Source: Selaginella moellendorffii
Taxonomy: Eukaryota > Streptophyta > Lycopodiopsida > Selaginellales > Selaginellaceae
Direction of reading: 5' to 3'
Assembly (NCBI RefSeq): GCF_000143415.4
Contig: NW_003314327.1
Coordinates: 644,775 to 708,774, forward strand
DNA: 64,000 nucleotides
Positions 11,784-21,370 of this stretch are shown here, piece after piece (within the stretch, counting starts at the first letter, position 1; each line of letters opens with the position of its first letter). The notes below the pieces were generated by a model, which saw only the letters and a list, made by a program, of their open reading frames with translations, was not told where the DNA came from and searched no databases. A program made the translations under genes and the position numbers.

Positions 11784-12509
11784 ATTGATTTGAGAGAAAA
11801 ATAGAAATAGATAGAATTTCTTTATTTAGCTGAACATCTGCCATTTTTGGAAATACAAGATGCTTTGGAATATCCAATCATGCATGGTATAAATATAGCA
11901 AGGGTATTAAATGATATCCCAATCATGATCTTTCTTTTGGATTTCGCGTGCATGCAGTCCGAGGAATGATGACGTTACGGATTTCTTTTGGATTTTGCGT
12001 GCTTGCATGCGCGCGGCAATCCAGAAATTAATGGTCGCGCCCAAGTCCGAGGAATGATGACGTGGCGGGATTACCAACCGTTGTGACATTTCGCGCGTGT
12101 GAGGTTAGGTTTTGCATTTTGCTTTGTACTCGCGCTCGCACACTCGCGCTCGCGCTCGCATCACACTCGCGCTCCCGCTCGCATCGCGCTCCCACTCGCG
12201 ATCACGCTCACTTCTCTACAGGTTTCTCGTGTGCATCGGCGTCCACTCGCGCTTGCATCACACTCGCGCTCGCATCGCGCTCGTGTGCATCGTCGTCCAC
12301 TTCAAGACACACCCAGTTTGTAACTTCGCCGCCAACTCCGCCGCCCACTCCACCACCCACACGCAGCCCACTTGGCGTCCCGGGAGATTTCAGCACCACT
12401 CTCCAACTGTAAGTGGCAGAGTAGCCTTGCTGCTACGATCCGCTGCACACACAGTGCACATTCGCCAGCGAGTCCGGCCTCGATTGTCACGGCCTCCATT
12501 CGGCTTCAA

Positions 12510-15500
12510 ATGGTAAGTCTTTTAGACGAAGTAGAAAATGGCATGAGGCCACATGCCATTCAGTAGCAACATTGGCATGCACCGATTGGGCTCTCGAGTG
12601 CAGTCCGGTTACAGATGGCGTGTAGCCTCACGCCATCTTAGGATGCAGCCTCAAGACATCTGATGCAGTGGTGAATGGCGTGTGGCCTCACGTTATTTCC
12701 AGCTGCTAGCTTTTCATCTGTCAGCTCTAATAGTTGTGCATTTTTGAACAGGCGAGGAATTGCGTTCTTCTTCCAGCCACTGTCAATGTGGATGCAGAGA
12801 AGGGGGAGGAGCTCACCAGTTGGACTTTCGGGATGGAAGGCGAGGATCTGATGCTGTACAACACAGATGGTGGGAGAAAAGAATGCATGGGGATCCTCAT
12901 CCAAGTGACAGACACTCCATGCAGTTCCATGCAAGAATATGGACTGGCACTTGTGGTAGAGACAACGTCCGCCTTCAAGATCCACCTTGCACATCCTAGC
13001 GGCTTCCCGGAGGGGGGCAGCGGCTATGAGGAATTCCTAGAGGGAGCTAGGGAGAGGTTGTCCAGGAGGCCCACAATTTCAAAGACGCTGTGGGTCTATG
13101 AAAATCACATGGAATCCACGGACCTCACCTACGGCGATGTTCAAAAACTATATTCCAACATTGAGCCGTTGAGAGTGCCTCCAGTTCGCGAAGCGAAGGG
13201 GAAGGGGGTCGATCTAGAAACTACCCCGAAGCAAAAAAGGGTGGTCAAGCTCAAGCCGACGTCCGACTCTCTTGCAGCTCCAAAAAAGAAGCTACTCGGT
13301 GATGCCATTGCCTCGGGTTCGAACACTACACCCACCAAAAAGAAGAGCCGCAAAGAGCAGAAAGAGCAAGAAGAGGCAGCAAAAATCGTCGCAGATAATA
13401 GTACTTGTTACTATTCCAACAAAGTATATACAATCGACGTGAGCCGTATCGAGATCCAAAGCAAATACAACCACAGGCTAGTATCTGATGAGTGGGTGGA
13501 GAAACTGAAGCAGAAGATGCTGGCAAGTCCAGTAACACCCGACATCGCAGACGTGATCCCCTACTACCGAACAATGAAGGGCGAGACGAGGTTTCCAGAC
13601 TTGATCAATAGGAAGGTGTTGGACGATCAGAACATCCGGTTCTATGCCGTCTCCGGGCAGCATTCTAGCTTGGCGATGCAACAGATAGTTGTGGATATTA
13701 TGGTGGGCGAGGAGGTGAAGAAAGTCTTCAAGACAAGAGTTGTCCGCCTGATAAAAGGCAACTCGCCCCTCCGATCTATCATATACATCTCCCACGCGCA
13801 GAATGTCAAGCAAAAAACGTGCTACAAATCGGGTCTGCACGAGACATTGGCACGAACACGGAAGCTCTGGGTTCAACTGAAGAAGCCACAAAAACCAGGA
13901 CAAGGACGTGCACTAGCAACTAGCGCCTGGCAGGTAAGCCTCGTTGCATGTGGCATAGCATGTGGCCTCACGCCATTTCCATTGCAGGAATTCTCGAGTC
14001 TTCTCTCGAAAACACTGGGGGTCAATGACACACTCAGCATCCATAACATTCTACTCGCGACAAAAGTTATTTTTGACAAATGGGTAGATGTGCTAAGGAG
14101 GTACCATGACGGGGAGTTGTTAAACTCAATGGGTGTGGAGGACGGCCGGAAGCCCAATGATTTGAAGCTCAACGCCTTGCGTTTCTCGCGGTCTCTAGAC
14201 GACGACGACCTTCTGACAGTGGCTAATGCTCTTCTACTTGGTGAGGTAGTCTTCAACAAGACCAAAATGACTCCCGGCCATATTGTGACATACGAGGACT
14301 TGTGCACGACTCTGAGAGCTCGTGCGCTATTGAAGGATTGGATCTTCGAGCAAGTGGCCGTGGCGAGGGTGAGCATCGACACCACGCAAGAGATGATGGA
14401 AGAGCTGGACTTGTCAAATGAAGACATCGACGAGTACGTGAAGGGGGCCCCCAAGTTCATCGATCTGCTGCGGGATGCCACGAAAAGTAAAGCTGAGAAG
14501 TTGGATCAGTATCCAAATTTCATTAAAAGGGATGTCGACCGCCGGCTTCAGAAACAGCTCGACCCCGCAGCAGAGGCCTATCGAGAACCTTACCGGGTAT
14601 ACGTGAATTCGGATGAGGATCAAAGGTGGAGGAGCATCGTTTCCCGCGGAGATGAGCAAGTCAAGAACATCTTTTGTGTGATGGACTTCACAAACGAGGA
14701 GATCACTCATGCAGACAAAGTCAGCTCCATCATTGACTTAATGGTGGGACTTGCGGAGGTGGAATCTTCAGTCCACTATATGATCTACGACTCCGAATCC
14801 TATCACAAGTTCTGGAAGGCCTTGAACGAGGTGAAGGCTCGGTTGAAAGGCAAGGAGATGCGGGAGATCCATGGGATAATGGCTAAGAAGAAGATACCGA
14901 CGAATGTCCGCATCTTCACAGTCGCCCTTGTTATTGGTCCTGCAGCAGAGTGGGACTGGAGTGACTTCCCAGCTTCGTTCAACAAAGCCGATCGAATTGA
15001 TCTGAGGGAGGTCAATTTACCCGTGCCTGAGGAACTGAAGACGGCTATGGAGCTTTCGAATCCAAAGAAAGCTCCAGGTGCAGCATGGGAAATGCTCAGC
15101 TGGGTCTTCAACGCAATAGCGGGTGACTCCAAGGGCAAATGCGTTGTCGAGTACAACTGCGGCGGACTATTCTTTCGAGCCGCACTACTCAAGGGTGTCC
15201 CGTGTGTTGCGGTGACAAACTCCATTGAAGAGGTGACTTCAATGGAGCATATAATTACAGTTGCCAAAGAAAAACAGTATCTTCTCTACGAACCTGGTGA
15301 GTACGCACTTTAAGTTTAAATGTTATCTCACAAGTTCTGTATGCAGGAGCGTGGCCACCCCCAGATGCTGAAACGGCGTTAACAGCTACTGATGTTAGGC
15401 CGAGGTCACAACCTGCACAAGGTAAGGTCACGTGAGGCCTCACGCCATTTTGATTATAGATCGTTGTGAATATTCAGACACGAGGACTGAAAAGCGCACT

Positions 15501-16334
15501 GGTGGCGCGTCGAAGAAGGACAAACAGACAAGCAATAGGAAAAAAGGAGGTACAAATTATATTTGCAATGGCGTGTGGTCTCATGCCATTCCTTGCAGGA
15601 GACACTTCTTCAAAGGCAAAATAGGCAAGCACCAGCCAAGCTCAAACTGACAGTGGTCATAAAAAGCGAAAGCACGTTGGACAGTCGTCGGGATCAGAGG
15701 CGTTTGATTCGAAAAGGAAGAAGGGCAACGAAAAGATGATAGGTAATGCCTCGCGGTTATGGCGTGTGTGCTCATGCCATTCATTGCAGATCAAGGGCTG
15801 AGTGAAAGGAGCCAGTCACCACCTTCTGACTCAGATTCCTATGGCGGACTCCCCTTCCCCAATCTCAATGGAGAGGTACAATGGATGAGGGATGCTTTTC
15901 AAGTCAGGGCCACGTTTTTCTCATCTCGTCGTCTTCGAAGGGTGCAAGAACGTGCAGAAACCATGTTAAGACAGTCGGGTGAGGATACGGTCCTAGGTCA
16001 CGCACTAAAACAGGCTATGGATGTCTTGTATTTTGAGATGGAGACTCGGCCAGATGATTTTTCCAAGATGGTCCTGGAAAAACAAGCAATCCAGCCTGAG
16101 CAGCCTATGGAAGAAATGCAAGAGGGGGATGAGGAGCCAGAGAAAGATAATGAGCAGGAAGAGCAGAAGGACGAAGAGGAGGACGAAGAAGAGGAGGACG
16201 AAGAAGACTTGGATGGTCCTCACAATGGTGACGATCACAATAACGACGATGACGATGATGACGATGATGGCCAGCCTGAGGTGGCCAAAGAGCAGCGGAG
16301 GAAGGTCATACAAGACAAACCATCAGATAAATAA
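12510..16334 (+). CDS. ParB-like / degenerate methyltransferase-like protein of the transposon (multi-exon)
   Basis: The ATG (12510-12512) ends exon 1; exons then run 12752-13933, 13988-15296, 15347-15421, 15460-15549, 15599-15742 and 15790-16334, all with GT-AG borders and consistent phase (the last four introns phase 1). After a basic nuclear-type stretch (PKKKLL, TKKKSRKE) comes a ParB/sulfiredoxin-like fold pattern: IDVSRIEI, a basic helix, then FYAVSGQHSSLAMQQ in place of the usual GxHR box. The C-terminal part (KGKCVVEYNCGGLFF to GVPCVAVTN) resembles the last motif of N6/N4 adenine methylases, but no DPPY box is present, so catalysis is doubtful. The last exon ends in a long Glu/Asp run. 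A TAG at 15622-15624 interrupts exon 6. ParB-methylase fusions are known in bacterial mobile elements; the eukaryotic link is inference. Confidence 0.7.
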
Positions 16335-16383
16335 TAGTACATCCATTCCTAACCTTTTACCATTTCTAACATTGTCCATGTAG

Positions 16384-18088
16384 GTCGCAGAAGAAATGGT
16401 AAGTAGAGATTATTCAGTTGAATTAAGATACAAACTCTAGCCTTTAGTGTCGAGGAAGGATAGTGCCAAGCAAGGGTCGAAACGTATGTCCAATCCTTCA
16501 GAATCAGCAGTGCGCCCAAGTGATATCGGTCCTAGTTCCTCAATAGCAGTTGATGGTAAATACAGTATAGTCGATTCAATGTGCTAATGAGTTTGTTTTT
16601 AGTAGCACGGGAGGATACCATCTCAATCGAAGGGAGATATTTGGACATGCATATGGATCCGCCAGTGGACTCTACTTGCCTGCAAGAGTCATCAGAGCTG
16701 GTGGAGGCTACTATCCATATCAACGCCAAGCAAGCTGACCACGCTCCACTTGATGCTGCCCATACCACTGAGTCAATCTTGTCCACGTATCCAACTGACG
16801 GTGACCAGGCGCCATTGGACCCGCATGAGGCCGCCCCAGCCGCCGAGCCGGTCGTATCCTCATTTCCAACGTGTGCCCAATCGTCTGACTACGCGCCGTT
16901 GGAACCTCCCTACACTGCCCCTGCTGCCTGTTCGGTCATGTCCACTTTGCCAACGGAGGCACCAGCTGAAATGGCGTGTGATCACACGCCATCGGAACCA
17001 CCCCATGCCACTGTTGAGCCAGTTGTACCAGAGTCTACAGCTGAAATGGCATGTGCCCACACGCCATCGGATGCGATTGACCCCACATTGCAGAGGAGAG
17101 TATTTCCGCCCTTCACGTTTCCTCGACCAAAACCCTCTGAACGACCATCGGGAGCACCATTCGCTAATATTGTAGATGGTAAAATTGACTTGTACCATTT
17201 TTTATGCTAACGCATTTCATTTCAGAGTCACGGCGAAAGTACTGTATCGTTTTTGATCTGAACGGTGTCCTTTTCTCCCATGAGCGTGGCTCGTCCTCGA
17301 ATGTCACTGCACCCTCCAAAGCCTGCGGTCGCAAGTTGGTCAAAAGAGACAGATTCACATTAATCACACGGGAGAAACTGCGGGATCTAATAATGACCAT
17401 GCGACACTTAAAACAGAGGGCCGGGTTCAATTTGCAATTGGGAGTTTGGACATCCATGATGCGCCACAATGCATTAACGTTGCTACAGATGATGCACGAT
17501 CAGACGCGAGTAATATTACCATTTGACTTTCTCCTAACGCAGGAGGATTGCTTGACTATGGTCCATGTGAGGGGTAGCAAGCCCATCTTCGTCAAGGCAG
17601 AGGCTGTAGTGATGAACCGGACTGCTAGGTCAAGTGAAATCCTCATCATCGATGACTCGCCGATTAAAACTGCAGCGAACACGCACACATATGCAGTGCA
17701 CCCCATCTCTTGCAGTATGGAAACTAGGGAGAAGAAACCGTATGTTCTGGGGGACCTTGCAAAACGGCTTGAAGCGATGGTGATAGAAAACCGGCCAGTC
17801 CAGGAGGTGGCTGCAGAAATCAACCAAATGGCAGATGGAACGGTATATCAGAAGCCATTTGATCGGACAGACACCAGTCATCATTTATGGCATGTATATT
17901 GTCTAGCCAAGCACTATCCGCATCTCCATAATCTGCTCAACCGGATGGGTTCTTCGACCACTGAACATGAGCGTGGACGTATTAGAGAAGAGATGGCATT
18001 ACTATTGGGTTTAAATCCTGATAGTGTGGAGAGTGATGAAATTCCAAGATTATTGTATAGGCGTTGGAGGCAAAAAATAACAGTCTGA
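16384..18088 (+). CDS. FCP1/SCP-type HAD phosphatase, last exons of the transposon's plus-strand unit
   Basis: Exons 16384-16398, 16448-16555, 16603-17178 and 17226-18088 join in frame through phase-1 introns. The last exon has the order of an FCP1-homology (NLI-interacting factor) phosphatase: VFDLNGVLF (catalytic motif I, second Asp replaced by Asn), LGVWTSMMRHNA and LIIDDSP. The replacement also occurs in some plant relatives, so activity is uncertain. The upstream exon contains two palindromes that are translated as EMACDHTPS and EMACAHTPS. No independent start codon is evident, so it may be the C-terminus of the ParB-like protein; the connecting exon, however, ends with TAA at 16332, and a GT at 16337 that would give a good 47-nt intron is out of phase. 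One polypeptide with a frameshift or two genes are both possible. Confidence 0.65.
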
Positions 18089-18495
18089 GATGGCATGTAT
18101 TTATTTAAAAATGTAATTTATTATGGCATGGGGTTCCATGCCATTGTATTAATATTAAAAGACAATTCTTTGAGAGGATTTGCATTATACTAGAAGTGTT
18201 ACAGCATGTTATTGGAAGTCTACGAAGTTGTTTTATTAATAAGGGGAAAGTAAAGATTGAATGGGGACTTGGGCTCCACCTAGACTCGGAGCAACTGAGC
18301 CAATATTAAAAGGATGGAAAGAAATTGGACGACGATGACAAGGAGAAGAGAGAGGTGAAGCAGTGAGAAGTGATTGAGTAGACATTTCCTTGTTTAAAAT
18401 AAAATGGCATGTGCCTCAATGCAGTTGAATTTTGTTATATTTATATACTATATAAAGGTTTGGAAACTTTATTTTACAAGTGGGATAATGACAAT
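18089..18495. other. Right subterminal non-coding stretch of the transposon
   Basis: AT-rich, no gene seen. Palindromes at 18123-18144 and about 18402-18423. Confidence 0.6.
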
Positions 18496-18519
18496 TCCCA
18501 CTTTAACGAAATAGAGCTT
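18496..18519 (-). repeat. Right terminal inverted repeat of the 13.2-kb transposon
   Basis: Reverse complement of 5274-5297, 24 of 24 bases. Followed by the target duplication AAGA at 18520-18523. Confidence 0.93.
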
Positions 18520-18717
18520 AAGACTGCTTTTCGTATACCGTTTGGTTTGTACGAGTTCTTGGTAATGCCGTTTGGTTTGAACAATGTTTCAGAAACATTC
18601 CAGCGGATGATGGATGAAGTTCTTTGTGATATGCCAGAGGTGACTGTTGACTTCATTGATGATGTCTTGATTCACTCAGAGGGGACGTGGGAGGAGCACA
18701 TTCATGATGTGTGTAAA
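18520..18717 (+). pseudogene. pol part 3: reverse transcriptase catalytic segment
   Basis: Continues part 2 directly: KTAFRIPFGLYEFLVMPFGL, then FQRMMDEVL and VDFIDDVLIHS. FIDD is the catalytic YxDD box with Phe in place of Tyr. It is cut after HIHDV-C-K by the second solo LTR at 18718. Confidence 0.92.
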
Positions 18718-19455
18718 TGTGAGACACAAAATCCCTAGGCCCCAAAGTGGAGCCGGAAGGGCACCACATGGTAGTGGCCGAAGCGAGAGCCAAACGAGCG
18801 TAACACGTTTGGACCAAAAGCTCCGACTTGAAAAGTCAAGAGCGGGAGTGGAACTCCCAACGAAGTGCTCAAGGAACGAGCACGAAGCGAGCAAAAGGCG
18901 AGGCTCCAAAAAGGGACCCAAAAGGACCAACACATGACACGTGGGAGTGTCCGAGATGGACTCGAGCTGGAGTCCGAAGTGGAGTCCAAGATGGACCCGA
19001 GTTGGAGTCCGAAGTGGAGTCCGAGATGGACCCGAGTTGGAGTCCGAAGTGGAGTCCGAGATGGACGCGAGATGGAGTCCGAGATGGAGTCCGAAGTGGA
19101 GTCCGAGGTGGACCCGAGATGGACCCGAGTTGGAGTCCGAAGTGGAGTCCGAGATGGACCCGAGATGGAGTCCGAGATGGAGTCCGAGATGGAGTCCGAG
19201 GTGGACCCGAGATGGACCCGAAATGGAGTCCGAGATGGAGTCCGAGATGGACCCGAGATGGAGTCCGAGATGGAGTCCGAGATGGACCCGAGATGGACCC
19301 GAGATGGAGTCCGAGATGGAGTCCGAGATGGACCCGAGATGGAGTCCGAGATGGAGTCCGAGATGGACCCGAGATGGACCCAAGATGGAGTCCGAGATGG
19401 AGTCCGAGATGGAGTCCGAGATGGAGTCCGAAATCGAGACCGAGACCGAGACCGG

Positions 19456-19487
<32 letters not shown>

Positions 19488-20595
19488 TCGGGACCGAGAC
19501 CGAGACCGAGGCCGAGGCCGAGACCGAGCCCGAGCCCGAGTCCGAGTCCGAATCCGAGTCCGAGTCCGAGTCCGAGTCCGAGTCCGAGTCCGGAGCCTGA
19601 GAGGGTGAAAGCCCAAAGCGTTCGTCTCCTAGACCCTGGGGGGTTTGGTGAGCTCCAAACGTATAGTAGGGGGAGGACTGCAGTGGAGCCAGTTTGGCCA
19701 GGAAAGGCCAGTTTGGCCCAGGAAGGCCGGACCCAGTGTTGGGTGATGAGCTGCCCACTGGGAAGTCCAAGACTAGAGTGAACACAGACCGACAAGCGGG
19801 GTAGCTTGGTGAAGTGTTCAAGAGCCGGCTCTAGTTCCCCCGGGAGATCGACTGGCCGATGCTCCCAGTCCAAGTGTGGGTGGCACTACCTACTTGGATA
19901 CCTGGTGTGGCTCAATGGAACCCGCTCTAAGCCCATGGCTAGAGCACCCAAGGGCAGAAGGCGAGGAGAGTACCCAGGTGGCTCGCGTAAGGCCACGGTG
20001 TTCCGAAATGTTGTCCCAAAGGCCCAGACTGTGGAAAGGAAGAGGAGCAGTCCTCTAGGGTAGTGACCAAGGACACAGTCGTGTGGTGAGGAAGTCCCAG
20101 AGGACCGTGGGACTTAGTGGTCGGGCCTGTGGGTCTCGATCCAGTGGCAGTGTTGGCAAACACGGCCAGGGGCAGAAAGGGACTTAGTGGGGACTGACAG
20201 AGGGATATTGGGGAAGGCTATTCCCCTTGTCGGTGGGCATCCTAAGGATGCTAAGGAGTGGATCTGAGATGACCACTCACGGATGGTTTGCCTAGTCTTG
20301 GAGAGCCAAGACGGTGATGCAAGTGGTATTGGACTACCAGTGTGGCAAAGGTGATTGGGCATGGCCTTAGCGTAACGGGCTGCTATGTCGGTGGTACCTT
20401 TGAGTGTCAGTCATGGGATCGGACACGTGGAGCACTTGGACCAAGTGCAAATGTTGAGTGGCATGGATGCCATTCTCGGGGCTAGCAAGTCCCAAGTCCT
20501 AGATTGGATTTATGGAGGTTGTGAATGAGACTCCTCCAAGTGGTCAGAGGTGTGGTTAAGTGACTAAAGTAGAATGGAAAATTTAGTCGCTTACA
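18718..20595 (+). mobile_element. Solo LTR (copy 2) of the long-LTR retrotransposon
   Basis: 1878 bp, TGTGAGACACAAAATCCC at the left and GTCGCTTACA at the right, with a perfect 5-bp target duplication GTAAA (18713-18717 and 20596-20600). It interrupts the reverse-transcriptase thumb region. It carries the same 11-12-mer array (about 18945-19430) and hexamer array (about 19430-19600) as copy 1, with more repeat units. The long open frames on both strands here are repeat artefacts. Confidence 0.93.
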
Positions 20596-21370
20596 GTAAA
20601 GTGTTAGATCGGCGTTGGTTTAAAGCTGAAGCGGTTGAAGTGCATGTTTGGGTCCAAGGATACAACTTATCTTGGGTACCGTATTTCTCATGAGGGTTTG
20701 CAAGTTGATTCTGACAAAGTTGTGGCTGTTCTAAAGTTCCCTACTCCGAAGTGTGTGAATGATGTGCAGCGCTTCTTGGGTAAGGTGCAATATCTTGGTT
20801 GTTTTGTGGATCATCTTTCTGATCGCACTGCACCATTGTGAGTGTTGTTGAAGTCATCAACATCATCTTTCATCTGGTCTCCGGATTGTGAGCGGGCGTT
20901 CGGGGATCTTAAAGAGTTGTTGACGACTCCTCCGGTTTTGGCATATCCTGACTAAACTCAACCTTTTATTTTGCGCGTGGATGTTTCTGACATTGGTCTT
21001 GGAGGTGTGTTGATGCAAGAGAGCTCAAATGTGCCTGGTCAATGCCATCCCATTGTGTATATAAGCCGTACATTACAACCAGCGGAAATGAACTACTCCA
21101 CGACAGAGAAGAAGTGTTTAGCAGTAGTTTAGGGTTTCAAAAAACTTCATGCATATCTACATGGTTCTCAAACGTTACTTGAAGGTGATCATGCTGCTAC
21201 TACTTCATTATTGAAGCGGAAGAACTTGGTTGGTCGTTCTGCTTGATGGGCTTTGAAGTTTCAGATATATGATTTTGATATTGTTCATCGCTCAGTGAGT
21301 TCTATGGCTTATGCTGATGCCCTTTCTCGAGCTCCTCTTCCTTCTTCATTCTCTTCTCATGTTTCTGATG
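20596..21370 (+). pseudogene. pol part 4: reverse transcriptase end and RNase H
   Basis: Encodes KLKRLKCMFGS, YLGYRISHEGL and VQRFLGKVQYLG (RT connection), then FILRVDVSDIGLGGVLMQ, YISRTLQPAEMNYSTTEKKCLAVV and the H-R-S...YADALSR end of the Ty3/gypsy RNase H. Stops at 20953 (TAA), 21130 (TAG) and 21244 (TGA) break the frame. Confidence 0.9.

Larger units (their letters stand above)
9549..12509. promoter_or_regulatory. Divergent intergenic region of the transposon
   Basis: Three kb separate the start of the minus-strand DUF7869-like gene from the ATG of the plus-strand ParB-like gene. It holds CGCTCGC-rich stretches at both sides (about 9930-10110 and 12125-12300), direct repeats, a telomere-like tract, and at least ten palindromes. 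No gene is convincing here. The layout suggests a shared control region; promoters were not pinpointed. Confidence 0.6.
5825..18423. repeat. Dispersed 20-24 bp palindromes, consensus ATGGCRTG-N6-CAYGCCAT
   Basis: Full or near-full copies start at about 5904, 6316, 7727, 7784, 9633, 9702, 9799, 10411, 10455, 10523, 11385, 11465, 11623, 11759, 12537, 12614, 12674, 13956, 15426, 15567, 15758, 16971, 17046, 18123 and 18402, plus a half copy at 5825. Copies at 9702-9721 and 16971-16992 are perfect palindromes. The centre varies (GAGGCCTC, TGTGATCACA, TGGCCT, GGGGTT) while the ATGGC and GCCAT arms are kept. Copies occur between genes, in introns, in the minus-strand gene and in coding exons. I saw none outside 5274-18519. 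Confidence 0.88.
5274..18519. mobile_element. 13.2-kb DNA transposon with TIRs, ParB-like gene and dispersed palindromes
   Basis: The ends are perfect 24-bp inverted repeats (5274-5297 and 18496-18519; first 20 bases AAGCTCTATTTCGTTAAAGT). The 4-bp AAGA (5270-5273, 18520-18523) is duplicated, and removing one copy plus the element restores the reverse-transcriptase frame across I-P-K-T-A-F-R. Contents: a small acidic gene (5934-6191, minus), a DUF7869-like gene broken by one stop (6480-9548, minus), a 3-kb regulatory-looking gap (9549-12509) and a plus-strand multi-exon gene or gene pair (12510-18088). About 26 copies of a 20-24 bp palindrome run through it. The 4-bp duplication and the protein resemble the Sola group of transposons (known family, low-confidence match); no family was confirmed. 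Confidence 0.93.

Noticed and set aside
18735-19873. Long open frames (200-380 codons) on both strands rich in Ser-Asp, Arg-Thr, Gly-Leu or Trp-Ser-Pro repeats
   Set aside because: They are the six-frame readings of the minisatellite inside the solo LTR; the same frames recur in every LTR copy (3370-4188, 27660-28824, 60271-61464) and have no unique domain.
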